Of a stretch of 64,000 bases of DNA, positions 1 through 10,304 are shown piece after piece. The stretch's first letter is position 1. Every line of letters begins with the position of its first letter. The notes beneath the pieces were generated by a model. It worked only from the letters and a program-made list of their open reading frames with translations, did not search any database and had not been told where the DNA came from. Both the position numbers and the translations under genes were made by a program. Where the stretch lies: contig NC_088961.1 in the NCBI RefSeq assembly GCF_010111755.1, positions 930,001 through 994,000 on the forward strand, in the 5' to 3' direction. The DNA comes from Nakaseomyces glabratus. Taxonomy: Eukaryota > Ascomycota > Saccharomycetes > Saccharomycetales > Saccharomycetaceae.

Positions 1-1788
1 CAACATGTATTTGTACTTGGGTTTACCACAGAATATAAGCTAGAGAAACTGGCTTCAAGAGCTGAAACAAAGTATTCTGACCTCGGACGTATGTGTACAC
101 CATTTTGGTGTTTATACAACTCTTGCTAAAGAAGATATCCTGGCTTTTGCTGTTTTACTAGCCCACTCATTCACTAACTGCGATATCACATCTACCTCTA
201 GGGATCTCGGAAAAACTATTCCTCTATAAAGGTAGAAATTGATCATCACAAAACTACGTAATTCACTTAATAACAATATCTGTGTCTTTGTTGCAAATTT
301 AACAGTGCATCCGGGGCAACTAGCACTAAACACAGTCTGTGCTTCACTTTAGTGCCCTTAGGACTTCAAATGTCTATTGAATGGTGGGGCTCCACTATCC
401 ATCCTTCTCCCAGGAGATTGCATGAGTAATAGGGACGCCTGTAAGAAAAACTATTATATCAGGACAAAGCCGATGGGAATATTTTTCTTTCTTTTTGTAG
501 ACTATATAAAACAAAATCCTGCCCCACTGAGCATATACTAGCAATACGTCATTTAGCTCTTGGATAAGCAACCATTTGCCGACTGTACGACAAAGTGAAG
601 CAGATGGGGTAACTGTAGTAAAGTTATCATTACTATCAATAACAAAGCACTACAACATAGTTTTCTAGAGCATTGTAGGAGATTACTTGAATATTGTCTT
701 ACCCGCAGAAAGTTACCGTAACTCATATATTCAAACATTTGAGCCAGCGAAACCGGACTTCATTAGTTAGGCAACACAATACAAATTGTCCACGGCTCTG
801 CTATCTTTTCTTTTATTCTCTTTTAAGTCTATTATCGTTTCGCTTAGACTGAATTAAGGCTTTACATATAGAAGGAGACATCGGCCACCTCCTTTGTACA
901 AAATGAGTACTCAATCTTATACAGGTGTATAGCTAGCCATTATTTTGCACTTCTCTTTAAGATCAAGTGGTTTTTCCGAAACACAGTATTATGAACCACA
1001 GTATCGTACAGAAGGGAACATCTTATGCTCAATTCAAACCCAAGGAAATAGCATGATTGTGCAATGGTTCCTCTATAGAGAAAGCATATTTGTCCATATA
1101 CTTTCTGAGATATTGATTTTCAGAACATCGATAACACTGTCAATCTGTCCAGCTCGAGACAAGCGACACCGCCAATCAGCATAAATACTCGAAATTGCAA
1201 GCGAATAATGCCACTCTTTGAAACAAAATGCCGTTTCGCCAAAATATTATCCAAGTCTTAATGCCCTAATAGTGATTATATTCCCAAAAAATTTAGATAC
1301 AGCCAATTGACTCTACAATTCTTAGTAGAAGCTACAATCCAAACTAAAAAGCAGAATCAATTATAAACCAAAACTCACTAAATCCTTCCAGCTTATTGAA
1401 CACAACCTAATTCATAACTCGTAAAGTTCTACTATTTGCTAAGCGTTCTAGTTGCTCCATATAATTCATTATAAATGAACGATACCAATATAGAAAAGAG
1501 ATCAAATTATTGGAGATCAGCATAAATGGATAGTCATGGCAGTCTGTTAGCAAACTGATCATTATGAAGAGCCATTTTGGATATAAGGAAACAAGTCTGA
1601 CAAATTATTATTTCATTAACATTATCATGGTGTTTACAATAATAGCAAAACTCTGAGATATCCTATGGTCTAAAAAGATTAATTTGGTAGCATTTGGGAA
1701 ATCACATTTAGGAGCTTGTCTTGTTGGTTGAACATCTTTCCTTGGTCTAGCTTAGTATAGAATTAATGGGGCTTTAAGTATCTGAAAA
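1..1788. other. Gene-less left end of window
   Basis: I find no supportable gene in this 1.8 kb. Only short open frames occur (60-80 codons, two of them without a proper ATG), none recognisable. No tRNA, long terminal repeat or complete centromere (CDEI, AT-rich CDEII, CDEIII) could be seen. The core TTCCGAA of a CDEIII occurs near 977, but no CDEI or AT-rich block precedes it. A TATA-like TATAAAAC lies near 504. Part of this is presumably the 3' flank of YPT32 and the flank of a gene outside the window. Confidence 0.6.
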
Positions 1789-2454
1789 CTAGCAACAGCT
1801 ATTTGATTTGCTCTTCTTTTTTTTCTCACCAGGCACCGGTGCTAGACTAATAGTAGGTCCTTTAGGAGCGCCACTACTACCTTTAGCATTCTCTCCCAGA
1901 TCAACTTGATGCTTATTGACCATCTTGTAAATTTGTTCTATCAGTTCCCTAAAGGCCAAATCCACATTCTCACTATTTAATGCACTTGTCTCAGTAAAGA
2001 AAAGCTGGTTTTCAGACGCAAAACCTCTGGCTTCCTCAGTTGGTACTGCACGTAAGTGTTCCAAATCAGATTTATTACCTATCAGACCAATTGCCACATT
2101 ATCATCTGCATTTTCCTTTAACTCGGTTAACCAATGATTACAGTTTTCGTATGTGCCGGATTTACTAATATCATAGACAATTAGGGCACCGACAGCACCT
2201 CTATAGTAGGCAGATGTGATCGCACGATATCTTTCCTGTCCAGCAGTATCCCATATCTGTGCCTTAATTTTTTTATCCTCGACTTTTATAGTTCTTGTGG
2301 CAAATTCAACGCCTATTGTCGACTTAGACTCGAGGTTAAACTCATTCGTGGTAAACCGAGATAACAGATTAGACTTTCCGACACCTGAATCGCCAATTAG
2401 CACTATCTTGAAGAGATAATCGTAGTCATAACCGTAATCCTCACTACTATTCAT
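1789..2454 (-). CDS. YPT32: Rab GTPase Ypt31/Ypt32 (Rab11 family)
   Basis: Rab11-type small GTPase that controls budding of vesicles from the trans-Golgi and endosome recycling. The 221-residue protein shows the P-loop GDSGVGKS (21-28), effector loop threonine in STIGVEF (45-51), WDTAGQE (68-74), NKSD (127-130) and ETSAL. A C-terminal double cysteine (220-221) is the geranylgeranylation site. The frame is open two codons further upstream from a TTG; the ATG at 2454 is the proper start. The Ypt31 and Ypt32 paralogues are hard to tell apart by sequence. The neighbour NCS6, upstream on the same strand, matches the S. cerevisiae YGL211W-YGL210W pair, which favours YPT32. A TATA-like TATATAT lies at 2573-2579. 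Confidence 0.95.
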   Translation of the reverse strand: MNSSEDYGYDYDYLFKIVLIGDSGVGKSNLLSRFTTNEFNLESKSTIGVEFATRTIKVEDKKIKAQIWDTAGQERYRAITSAYYRGAVGALIVYDISKSGTYENCNHWLTELKENADDNVAIGLIGNKSDLEHLRAVPTEEARGFASENQLFFTETSALNSENVDLAFRELIEQIYKMVNKHQVDLGENAKGSSGAPKGPTISLAPVPGEKKKKSKSNSCC

Positions 2455-2792
2455 TCTCAAAAATAAAATTTCACACTTGTCTCTTCTGCTCTACTCAATA
2501 TTACAGATCTTTGGAATTTGTAAGGGCGTGTTTTAAGAGTAATACTAACCACCTCTACCCCAGTTATCTAGCTATATATGCTAAGTTGGTGTTTCTTAGG
2601 GCTTGGATCAAAGGCTGTAAATTCTGGGGTAAACAAGAAGCGGACTCCCTTCTGTACAATTTACTTCGTTAAATTTGCTTGAGTCACGTTCGCATATCGA
2701 TGATGAGCTTATTGACATGTACTAATATGCATTTACATAATTAAACTTGATTTTTTATCTGAATTAGTATTTACTGGTTTGTGAGTATGTCT
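2455..2792. other. YPT32 promoter / NCS6 3' region
   Basis: Intergenic space between two genes on the minus strand. A TATA-like stretch at 2573-2579 lies about 120 bp upstream of the YPT32 ATG. I see no other feature. Confidence 0.5.
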
Positions 2793-3869
2793 TTAGAACG
2801 ATAATTTTTCTAATGTCCGCATTACTCTTGCCGCACCATCAACATTTGTATCATTATCTATGCTCATAGACGCACGATTTTTCTCCAGTCCTTGTAATAG
2901 CATACATGCCTTGCAAATCTTGTTACTTGATAAATATCCGCATCTTTCACATCTGTTACCGTCTTTAAACTCTACTTTACTATTAGGATGTCTCTTCTTT
3001 TTCTTCAAAACGAGGTTCTCACCACTTTGGATGATATCAATGATACAACTTGGTCGTACTGCTTCCAAGTTTTTCATAAGTTCTCTAGCTGTACCTCTGA
3101 AGGCTTCTGGAGCATATGTACATTCTGTAGAGAAGTAATCTAATTTTTTGTAGTGCGCGTACAGCACAATTTCCTTCTGGTAGCAGTATTTGAACGGTTT
3201 GGATCTTCTGATCGGTGAACCTGCACTTTGTGTAATAATGGCTGTTGATCTTTCTAACCTAGCAACATCACCACGCAATATATTCATTAAGACAGTTTCT
3301 GCCATGTCGTCCGCGTTATGTCCCGTAACAACATGATTAATATCTAGTTTGGCGGCACCACGATCCAGTGCTTGTCTTCTAAAAACACCACAGTAGGTAC
3401 AACTATTTCTGATACCTGCAATAGCAACAATCTCATCCATGGTCCAGTCATACAAATCTCTAAAGGAAACAATCTCCAGCGGAAGTTGATATTGTTTCTG
3501 ATTTCTCTTCACTGTGGCAAGTGAATCGTCTCTGTATCCAACAATACCCTCGTCAATACTTAATAAAACAAGTTTAACACCGTAGTCATGTCTATCGTTT
3601 AATAATTTTAAGATATGTGCCAGGACAGTGGAGTCCTTACCACCAGAAGCACCAATAGCAACTTTCTCGCCGCGCTGGAACAAGTTGTTGCTCACAATAG
3701 TGTTGTGAATTTCGGTTTCAAAAACATAGTAGAAACATTCCTTACATATCTTCTGCAAATTCTTGGGTCTTCTCAAGACAGCTTTCCTACCATGGCACAG
3801 CTCACAGAGCTGTGACAACTTCACCACCTCTTGCTTATTCACCGGATCAGTAGGAGCAGTGTACGACAT
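2793..3869 (-). CDS. NCS6: Cytoplasmic tRNA 2-thiolation protein Ncs6 (CTU1)
   Basis: Catalytic subunit, with Ncs2, of the complex that adds sulfur to U34 of tRNA-Lys, -Glu and -Gln, taking sulfur from the ubiquitin-like protein Urm1. The 358-residue protein has N-terminal zinc-binding CxxC pairs (22/25 and 42/45), the PP-loop ATP-pyrophosphatase motif SGGKDS (75-80), a central CTYC and a C-terminal CERC...CKAC zinc cluster. Length equals that of the family. The start is the only sensible ATG. Its promoter carries PAC and RRPE sites (see 3991-4030), which suggests co-regulation with ribosome biogenesis. It lies directly upstream of YPT32 on the same strand, as in S. cerevisiae. Confidence 0.96.
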   Translation of the reverse strand: MSYTAPTDPVNKQEVVKLSQLCELCHGRKAVLRRPKNLQKICKECFYYVFETEIHNTIVSNNLFQRGEKVAIGASGGKDSTVLAHILKLLNDRHDYGVKLVLLSIDEGIVGYRDDSLATVKRNQKQYQLPLEIVSFRDLYDWTMDEIVAIAGIRNSCTYCGVFRRQALDRGAAKLDINHVVTGHNADDMAETVLMNILRGDVARLERSTAIITQSAGSPIRRSKPFKYCYQKEIVLYAHYKKLDYFSTECTYAPEAFRGTARELMKNLEAVRPSCIIDIIQSGENLVLKKKKRHPNSKVEFKDGNRCERCGYLSSNKICKACMLLQGLEKNRASMSIDNDTNVDGAARVMRTLEKLSF

Positions 3870-3990
3870 TATAAGGTACTGAAGTTCTCTATACTATTTG
3901 CAAAAGCGTCGAGGGCAATAACATATAAGCACACTGTTTTATTTATGAAACTGTAACTGCCAAATCATCTTCATTTATCAATATTATTAA

Positions 3991-4030
3991 TCATCGCATC
4001 GCAGCTCATCGCATCGCAATTTTTTTTCAG
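3991..4030. promoter_or_regulatory. PAC + RRPE cluster, NCS6 promoter
   Basis: The sequence shows TCATCGC repeats at 3991-4002, the reverse complement of PAC (CTCATCGC) at 4005-4012 and an A/T dyad of RRPE type, AATTTTTTTTCAG, at 4018-4030. This sits about 120-160 bp upstream of the NCS6 ATG. In S. cerevisiae PAC is bound by Dot6/Tod6 and RRPE by Stb3, and the pair marks ribosome-biogenesis promoters. The assignment to NCS6 follows from position: the other neighbour, ELG1, ends here. Confidence 0.7.
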
Positions 4031-4234
4031 AAAAGGTGTCATGACCAACTCATCATGTGATGTACAAGCAATCTTGTGCAATTACTGACCATTTAAAATG
4101 CAGTATATGCTATATGTTATTCTATTCGTTTATTAAGTGTCTTACTAAGTGTATATAATGCAATATGTTGTGCAAATAGTAGCTAATGGAGTTCGTATTT
4201 GCAAATTTTGGATACATGCCTTTTCGTTCCGTAT

Positions 4235-6562
4235 CTATTTCCAATAGTCGAGTAAGCTTTGTGGGTTAGCTCGAAAAAAAATGGGTTTCAAGAGTCCTTC
4301 ATTTGTCAGCTTGTAGACCACAGTGTTCATCTCTTCCTTGGCTAAACCTTTGGTCTCCGATTCAAATAACTGTCTATTAAATGACTTGATCTCGTTGTCG
4401 CGCTTCGCAATCTCGTGTATCATCGGGTTTATCTCACATGATAATGTGGAATATGGATACATTTCTAAATCCATCATAATTTCATCTTCTTTATCTGCAG
4501 AATATTCATAGTTTGAGCTCAATCTATCCAAAACCTCTTGAATACGCCTCCGTGAACTGCGTGCCCTGTTGCCTCGGTCTTTCCCTTGCGTTGAATCTAT
4601 TCTAGTACCCAAGTATTCTGCCGATGCTCTAACTACTTTGTCAATCTTATATTTTTTAGATTTTACTGGCTTGCTTGAAGTTTTATGTGATCGACTATCA
4701 ACCAATATTTTATAAATTTCGTGTCCAATATTGATCTCAAATGGCAATCTTTGTTGTCGTAGTTCATCATTCAAATGCAATTGATAATCAACTAAGTAGT
4801 CATTTTTCAATTTTAGAGTATCATCAGATTGTTTAGCATTATACTCTAAAGCTGATCTAGTCATTAGTGTGCTGTCTGGTTCTGTGATGAAATTGGAGTT
4901 CCATTCTGTGGCATTGAGTATTATGTCAGAGTTAGAAAGTAGTTCTGCCACATTGGCCTGGGAATTTATACAGTTGCTGTCTTGAATGGATACCGACAAA
5001 TTACAAGGGGTGTTTATATCACAGCCTGTTTTGTAGCCGTCAAGAAATTGAAGGTCAAGTAAGCAACCCCTTACGTCGGCACCGTGTATTTCAATTGCTT
5101 TTTCAATCAGCGCTGAATTCAAAGGTTGATTGAGAACCTCTATATATTTTGCCAACATTTTTTGAACTGTGCCCCTTGATACTCTTTTCGCTAGAAAAAT
5201 GGATTTTTCTTCTTCACATATATCAAGCAGATATGTTGGAATAAAGTTAATGTCCCGGGTTGTAAGTATAATGGGTCTCCGTGAGACCATTAAAACTTTT
5301 TCTAGCGCCTGCCAGAAAAATTTATCGTGCTCTCTAAATATTACGTCAACATCGTCGATTAAAATGATTCCGTCCTTCGTACCTTTAACATAGTGTGTTG
5401 TGGAAAACTCTAAAAGCATTTCTTTGATTTCTTTTTTACCTCGATTACAATTCGACGCCACCTCATATATTTGAGAGTTTAAGTGATTCGCTATATTTTT
5501 TATGAGTGTGTTTTTCCCTATGCCCTCTCCATGTAGTATCATTAAAGGAACAAACTCTACTTCATTATCAAAATGATTTGATTCATTCACTTTAGAATTA
5601 GTCGTATCTTCGTCATCACCAAATACTATCATACCATCTGGTACAATAAAATCTTCTATTTCGTTACGTAAACGGTCGTTTTTGGTTTGTTTTTTCAGTT
5701 TATTCCGAGTTGTGGGTCTTTTTAGCTTGTGAAACGCTGAACTTATCCACATAAAGACATCTTCCTTCAACTTGGGCTCTAATAATACATCTTGAATATT
5801 TTTAGGCGCCATCATATCGTTCCATAACAACTTTTGACTATTACTTGAGTCAGAAACTGAAACGGACACAGGAATATCAGTGATTGCATCAGGATTTAAT
5901 TTCCTAATAGGGTTCAGCTGCATATATTCATCAACTGAAAAGTTATAATCAGCCGTTCTATTTCTGACACGTTTTTCAGCAAAATGCTCCTGCCCGATGT
6001 CTATTATGTTCATACTTTTTTCGGCAACCAATTGAACCTTGGGGAATAAGCTAGTAGGTAATTCCTTCAATTTTGAAACATCGTTATACCTTCGTATTTT
6101 TTCATACCCCAAGTATGGCTCATTAGTTATCTCTAGTTCATTATTCTTCCCTCTTGTCTTCTTCTTCTTTTCAAAATTATTGAACATCTCTCTATGGCTA
6201 GTCTTCTTGAAGTTCTCCGGTTCCATGGCCTTTGAGTTCATAGTTATAGATTCATTTTCAATGGAAATCACATCACCATCCTCGTCTAAATCAATTACTT
6301 CCGTTGTCTTGGGCTTCTGTGGCCTTGTCATAAGGAAACTCTTTAAAGAAACAGGTTCTTTTGTACTATTTACAATTGGCTCGATATGCCGCGTTCGAAG
6401 CCTCGCATCCTCCTCCGTATTCAGCTTATCCTCAGATACCCTCATGTCGGTAGTGTTTGTACAACTTGTATCATTCTTAGTACCTTTCACTCGTGGTTTG
6501 CGTGTCTTGGTAGTGGTAGGCCTACCAGTTAACACTTCCGATAGAGAGATCTGTTTCTTCAT
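4235..6562 (-). CDS. ELG1: Elg1, large subunit of the alternative RFC-like PCNA unloader
   Basis: Elg1 replaces Rfc1 in a clamp-loader complex with Rfc2-5 and unloads (SUMO-)PCNA after DNA replication; it protects genome stability and telomeres. The 775-residue protein has a Walker A-like GEGIGKNT (345-352) and a Walker B GIILIDDVDVIF about 55 residues later, followed by an AAA-type lid region. An IDLD acidic stretch near 90-95 looks like a SUMO-interacting motif, consistent with binding SUMO-PCNA. The N-terminus is basic and low in complexity. Walker A deviates from the canonical GxxGxGKT, as is typical of Elg1. The promoter has an MCB site at 6726. Next to PNO1 as in S. cerevisiae YOR144C-YOR145C. 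Confidence 0.88.
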   Translation of the reverse strand: MKKQISLSEVLTGRPTTTKTRKPRVKGTKNDTSCTNTTDMRVSEDKLNTEEDARLRTRHIEPIVNSTKEPVSLKSFLMTRPQKPKTTEVIDLDEDGDVISIENESITMNSKAMEPENFKKTSHREMFNNFEKKKKTRGKNNELEITNEPYLGYEKIRRYNDVSKLKELPTSLFPKVQLVAEKSMNIIDIGQEHFAEKRVRNRTADYNFSVDEYMQLNPIRKLNPDAITDIPVSVSVSDSSNSQKLLWNDMMAPKNIQDVLLEPKLKEDVFMWISSAFHKLKRPTTRNKLKKQTKNDRLRNEIEDFIVPDGMIVFGDDEDTTNSKVNESNHFDNEVEFVPLMILHGEGIGKNTLIKNIANHLNSQIYEVASNCNRGKKEIKEMLLEFSTTHYVKGTKDGIILIDDVDVIFREHDKFFWQALEKVLMVSRRPIILTTRDINFIPTYLLDICEEEKSIFLAKRVSRGTVQKMLAKYIEVLNQPLNSALIEKAIEIHGADVRGCLLDLQFLDGYKTGCDINTPCNLSVSIQDSNCINSQANVAELLSNSDIILNATEWNSNFITEPDSTLMTRSALEYNAKQSDDTLKLKNDYLVDYQLHLNDELRQQRLPFEINIGHEIYKILVDSRSHKTSSKPVKSKKYKIDKVVRASAEYLGTRIDSTQGKDRGNRARSSRRRIQEVLDRLSSNYEYSADKEDEIMMDLEMYPYSTLSCEINPMIHEIAKRDNEIKSFNRQLFESETKGLAKEEMNTVVYKLTNEGLLKPIFFRANPQSLLDYWK

Positions 6563-7051
6563 CTGCTAACAACTTCTTCCACTACACATGCACGATTGTG
6601 AACGTATGTTAGATGTGGATGCCTATGTAACTCTTCCTAATGGCCATGGGATCAATACCAATCAATAACTTTAACTGAAGCATCTCGTTATAGTGCAATT
6701 CATTTTGGTGACGCCTGTAACGAAAACGCGTGGTGATTAAAACGGACTCCATAAGAAAAGTGATAGTATAGTAAGAAAGCTATCTGGAAACCATGTTCTT
6801 AGTTTTTAGGTTAAATCATTTTGGGAAGTTAATTAGATTTTATTATCCTAATGTACACAGTGGTTAAGATATATATGCCCATTTTGTATGATAGGAATGG
6901 ACGAGATATAACGAAATAATATTAAACACAAAAAAAATAGTTTATGGAGCTTTTCGAATTGAATTGAAGTGAATGAATAGAAAATAAAAAATAAAGATTG
7001 TATAATGCTCTTGCTCTTTTCTAATATGCAGTGGTTGATAAGTCCTATGAA
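6563..7051. other. ELG1 promoter / PNO1 3' region
   Basis: Holds the MCB site at 6726-6731 and AT-rich DNA toward the PNO1 stop codon. No gene seen. Confidence 0.5.
6726..6731. promoter_or_regulatory. MCB (MluI cell-cycle box) upstream of ELG1
   Basis: ACGCGT, 164 bp upstream of the ELG1 ATG. MBF (Mbp1-Swi6) binds this element and drives G1/S transcription of replication genes in yeasts. A replication-linked clamp unloader is a fitting target. A single site; function inferred. Confidence 0.65.
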
Positions 7052-7837
7052 TTAGTAACGTTCTTTTAATCTTGAAGCAACAGTACGTAGGTTACCGTAG
7101 ACTTTACCTGGTGGAGAACCCAAGATCAAGCTAACAACGGCTTCTCTTGCCATTCTGATATGTGTGAACCCACCCAGGATATGTATTTTGGAATCTGCTA
7201 GCACGATTCTAGTTCTGGTGGCATTCTCAATGGCGAACTTAGTCTTACCATCTTTACCTGCAATACGGCCGATGGCTCTCGACAAATGGTCACCGGTAAG
7301 TGTCTTCACGTCCTTAACTTCAAAAGTTTCAATATACAGATCGTCCAACCTTAGTAGTGCGATAGAATCATCCAGATCAAAACCCAGTGTGAAGGCCTTG
7401 ATGAAATCAGCACCTTTCTGTAGAGCACCAGGGTCTGTTGTATGCTTTGGGTGAGTACGTAACTCAACAGTTCTGGTCTTCAAATTCATACGAACTTGCA
7501 ATTTCAAGTGATCCACAAGAGGAGGGTATATCTTGTTCCAACTGTTCCGCAATGGCGTCATTCTGTGTGGTGGCACAGGCACTTTTCTGGACTCCAGTTT
7601 AACCTTAGTCGTGGCCTGGTCCTTAGCTGCGCCAAACCTTGGCTTTCCAGATTCATCCAAAACAACACCAGCTGCCTCTTTCTTGCTCTTCTTTGGTGCT
7701 TCTTCCTCCATATCTTGGTCAATCAAAATTTCATCATCATCCTCATCAATCATAGCCGTTGGTGCCCCATCACCAAGAATTCGGCTGGGACCAGCAGTAG
7801 CTTCTTCTTGTCTCTTAACAGCAGTTGGCGCAACCAT
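7052..7837 (-). CDS. PNO1: Pno1/Dim2, KH-domain 40S ribosome assembly factor
   Basis: Essential factor that binds pre-18S rRNA near its 3' end, recruits the dimethylase Dim1 and controls Nob1 cleavage at site D. The 261-residue protein has an acidic low-complexity N-terminus (about 30-50), then a conserved core from about residue 85. This contains a degenerate first KH fold and a second KH domain with the GxxG loop GRIAGKDGKT (190-199). The C-terminus GSPPGKVYGNLRTVASRLKERY is near-invariant in the family in its final part. The promoter has PAC and RRPE sites, as expected for this regulon. Adjacent to ELG1 and divergent from MDM32, as in S. cerevisiae. Confidence 0.97.
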   Translation of the reverse strand: MVAPTAVKRQEEATAGPSRILGDGAPTAMIDEDDDEILIDQDMEEEAPKKSKKEAAGVVLDESGKPRFGAAKDQATTKVKLESRKVPVPPHRMTPLRNSWNKIYPPLVDHLKLQVRMNLKTRTVELRTHPKHTTDPGALQKGADFIKAFTLGFDLDDSIALLRLDDLYIETFEVKDVKTLTGDHLSRAIGRIAGKDGKTKFAIENATRTRIVLADSKIHILGGFTHIRMAREAVVSLILGSPPGKVYGNLRTVASRLKERY

Positions 7838-7885
7838 TATTCCTGAATCGTCTGTCCTCTTGTTGTAAGTAACCTAGCACCAAGC

Positions 7886-7981
7886 TCATCGAGCACAGCA
7901 GCTGTTATATACTTCTTCACAAGCTCATCGCAAATTTTTTTTTTTGTCAAAATTTTTCAGGTTCGTGAACCAAGCGATGAG
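7886..7981. promoter_or_regulatory. PAC/RRPE cluster in PNO1-MDM32 divergent promoter
   Basis: CTCATCG at 7886-7892, CTCATCGC at 7924-7931, the RRPE dyad AAAATTTTTCAG at 7949-7960 and the forward PAC GCGATGAG at 7974-7981. They lie 50-145 bp upstream of the PNO1 ATG and 120-215 bp upstream of MDM32. PNO1 is a classic target; MDM32 may simply share the space. Confidence 0.8.
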
Positions 7982-8102
7982 CTGTGAGGGACCAGCAAGG
8001 GATCACCCCGGAAAGAGCTGTCAAAGCTTTAAATGAGTTGTGGGATAAGTTGATCGGTGATAACTTCTATAGTTTGTTCTGGTAGCCATAGCAAGCGGTA
8101 CA

Positions 8103-10052
8103 ATGATCAGGAGGAGAATAGTAGGTTTTTTGCGGCGGCCTCTAGGCTCTGAAGGAGGTCCGCTTGTGTCACCTATTGTGGGGCTAGTGAGACCTCTGGT
8201 GTACCCCGTAAACCGAGCAGCAAGCCCAGTTACAGCGGTAAGCCCAGTGGTGAGGCCTGTTGGTATGAGGTTTATTTCTGGGCCTGTTGAGCGGGAGGCT
8301 ATCCGTGCCGGTATATCAAATAATACTGATTTCCTCCATGTTCAGAATATACTGTTGCAGAAGGATCAGGAACGGCAGCGGCGGGAGTTGTTGTTGAAGG
8401 ATGCAGATAACTTTTTTGAGCGGTTTAAAGTGAAGACTAAGTGGGTCTTGATACGTGGTAATAGACCGTTTTCTAAGGATGAGATCTATACGTTGTTCTC
8501 ATGGTTGTTGTTGTCGCAGATAGTGTGGATTGTGGTCGGTACCACGACTTTTCTCTCATTGGTTATCATGGCTTCCAACACAATGTTTGCTAAGGAGTTT
8601 GTTGGCGAGACACTTGGAAATATCCTAAACAATAATAAATACATAAACGGGATCGATTTCACTTTCAAGGATGCTATGGTGCCCGAGTGGAAGAAGAAGA
8701 TGATCAGATTCCATAATGTGACGATGAAGTCGAATGATAAAGATGACACTAAGGGTGTATCTATGAATCTGAAACTAAACCAAGTAGAAGTGTCTCTTTC
8801 CGTGGTTAAATGGCTATCTGGTAAAGGGCTGGTCAATGATATATCCATTTTCGGTATATCTGGAGATATTTCCATAAATGACAAGAAAGAAAGTAATGTG
8901 GAATCCCTGATAAACTGGGTCACGGAATCTAATCCAACGTATGAGCTTAACAACTTTACCATAAATGACTCGTCCACTGTCATTCATGATAAGGCAAATA
9001 ACAAGCATCTTAATATGAATATATACTCCCTCGTGATTCCAAGACTGCGATTTGACCATTTGCTCACTGATATTTTTAGTGCTGATGTCCTTGTCGGTTC
9101 GGTAAATGACTCCTTATTCAACATTCACAAGAGGCAAAATAAACTGCTGCCAGCATTTTTCTCTGATAAAGGTAGGGATAATAGAAGCAAGACCATCGAT
9201 AAAAATGAGAACGACGGTAGATTTACTAACTTAAGGCTAAATGCAATCAATATAAATGAGTTGAATTTGAACAGGACAGGTGCATTTAATTGGATAGACG
9301 ATGGAACTATTGAGATATCAGCTGACATTATGATCCCCAATACAGATGAAAATAACGAAGGTAATGGGCTGAAAACATTACTTGGATATCCGGGTGGTGA
9401 TCCGCTTGTAAATAAGAATACACCTGAGAATAAGTATGTGGTCATTGATGTTAAGTTTAAGTTTAAGGACCTAAAGACAAAATTCCCAAATGAAGAACCC
9501 AAGCTATCGTCAGGCGAAAAAATACTATCTTTGAATGAACTCAAACCAGTAATAGCATATGTGAATTCTAGATCAGGTTTTATTCATTTTTTAACGTCTC
9601 TGGAAGACTCGAATCAGAGTAGGACAAACGTTGAAAGCGTTGACGACAATAAAAATTGGGGCTTGTCTAATATATCTATCAGAAGGAAAAAGTCATACCC
9701 AAATACTACAGTAATATCTTCTAAGCCATATTGGAACTCTACTTCTGAAGATAATGAGAGGAACTTGCCGTTACCATTAAATCAAGAAATAATCAAGTTC
9801 CATAATATTTCTGTTCAAGATGACAATGAATTGGTATTACGATGCCGTATAGTTCAAAACGTTGAGCAACTTGAGAATTTGTCAAGTTTAAAGATATCAA
9901 AGATGTGGGATACAATTACGATGGAAATGTACATGGACTTGCTAAAGGTTGTAGAGGACTGGGAATATAGAAACAAGAATGACTGGATGAAACAATGGGG
10001 CGCGACATTTGCGTCGCAGCTATTGTTAGTTGGATTCGGTGCAATGGTATAA
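8103..10052 (+). CDS. MDM32: Mdm32, mitochondrial inner-membrane distribution protein
   Basis: Mdm31 and Mdm32 are inner-membrane proteins needed for normal mitochondrial shape, inheritance and nucleoid stability. The 649-residue protein starts with an Arg-rich, Val/Pro-rich presequence-like segment, has a transmembrane segment at about 131-156, a large Asn-rich intermembrane-space region and a C-terminal hydrophobic anchor (about 632-649). This is the family layout. Position between PNO1 and SPP2 matches YOR147W (MDM32) rather than MDM31. The ATG at 8103 is used because it opens the Arg-rich presequence. Confidence 0.9.
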   Translation: MIRRRIVGFLRRPLGSEGGPLVSPIVGLVRPLVYPVNRAASPVTAVSPVVRPVGMRFISGPVEREAIRAGISNNTDFLHVQNILLQKDQERQRRELLLKDADNFFERFKVKTKWVLIRGNRPFSKDEIYTLFSWLLLSQIVWIVVGTTTFLSLVIMASNTMFAKEFVGETLGNILNNNKYINGIDFTFKDAMVPEWKKKMIRFHNVTMKSNDKDDTKGVSMNLKLNQVEVSLSVVKWLSGKGLVNDISIFGISGDISINDKKESNVESLINWVTESNPTYELNNFTINDSSTVIHDKANNKHLNMNIYSLVIPRLRFDHLLTDIFSADVLVGSVNDSLFNIHKRQNKLLPAFFSDKGRDNRSKTIDKNENDGRFTNLRLNAININELNLNRTGAFNWIDDGTIEISADIMIPNTDENNEGNGLKTLLGYPGGDPLVNKNTPENKYVVIDVKFKFKDLKTKFPNEEPKLSSGEKILSLNELKPVIAYVNSRSGFIHFLTSLEDSNQSRTNVESVDDNKNWGLSNISIRRKKSYPNTTVISSKPYWNSTSEDNERNLPLPLNQEIIKFHNISVQDDNELVLRCRIVQNVEQLENLSSLKISKMWDTITMEMYMDLLKVVEDWEYRNKNDWMKQWGATFASQLLLVGFGAMV

Positions 10053-10304
10053 TAAATCGTATGTGTTCATTAATTTTTGCAACACCCAATGATAATGTAA
10101 CGCCGTTTATGAATTTTGATCTTTAATTATCGTTAATAATTTCGTTTTGGTGCCATACCAAAACAACATGCTAGTAATTTGATTTGTTTTTATATATCTG
10201 TTTATAGTGTTACAATGAATACAATATATTCTTATCTCTCCTAAGATCAGAACGCAACATAGATCATGATGAGAAAACATGTATGGTGGTAGGTCATGCT
10301 GAAT

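Noticed and set aside
112..333. 73-codon minus-strand frame
   Set aside because: No recognisable similarity, short, in AT-rich intergenic DNA; likely chance.
950..1000. Possible centromere CDEIII core (TTCCGAA) near 977
   Set aside because: No CDEI (RTCACRTG) and no 80-160 bp AT-rich block at the proper distance.
945..1184. 79-codon plus-strand open frame in the gene-less left end
   Set aside because: Starts at TTG, not ATG; no recognisable motif and no sign of codon bias.
6039..6569. 176-codon frame antisense to the ELG1 N-terminus
   Set aside because: Ser/Phe-rich translation typical of an antisense shadow of a Lys/Glu-rich protein.
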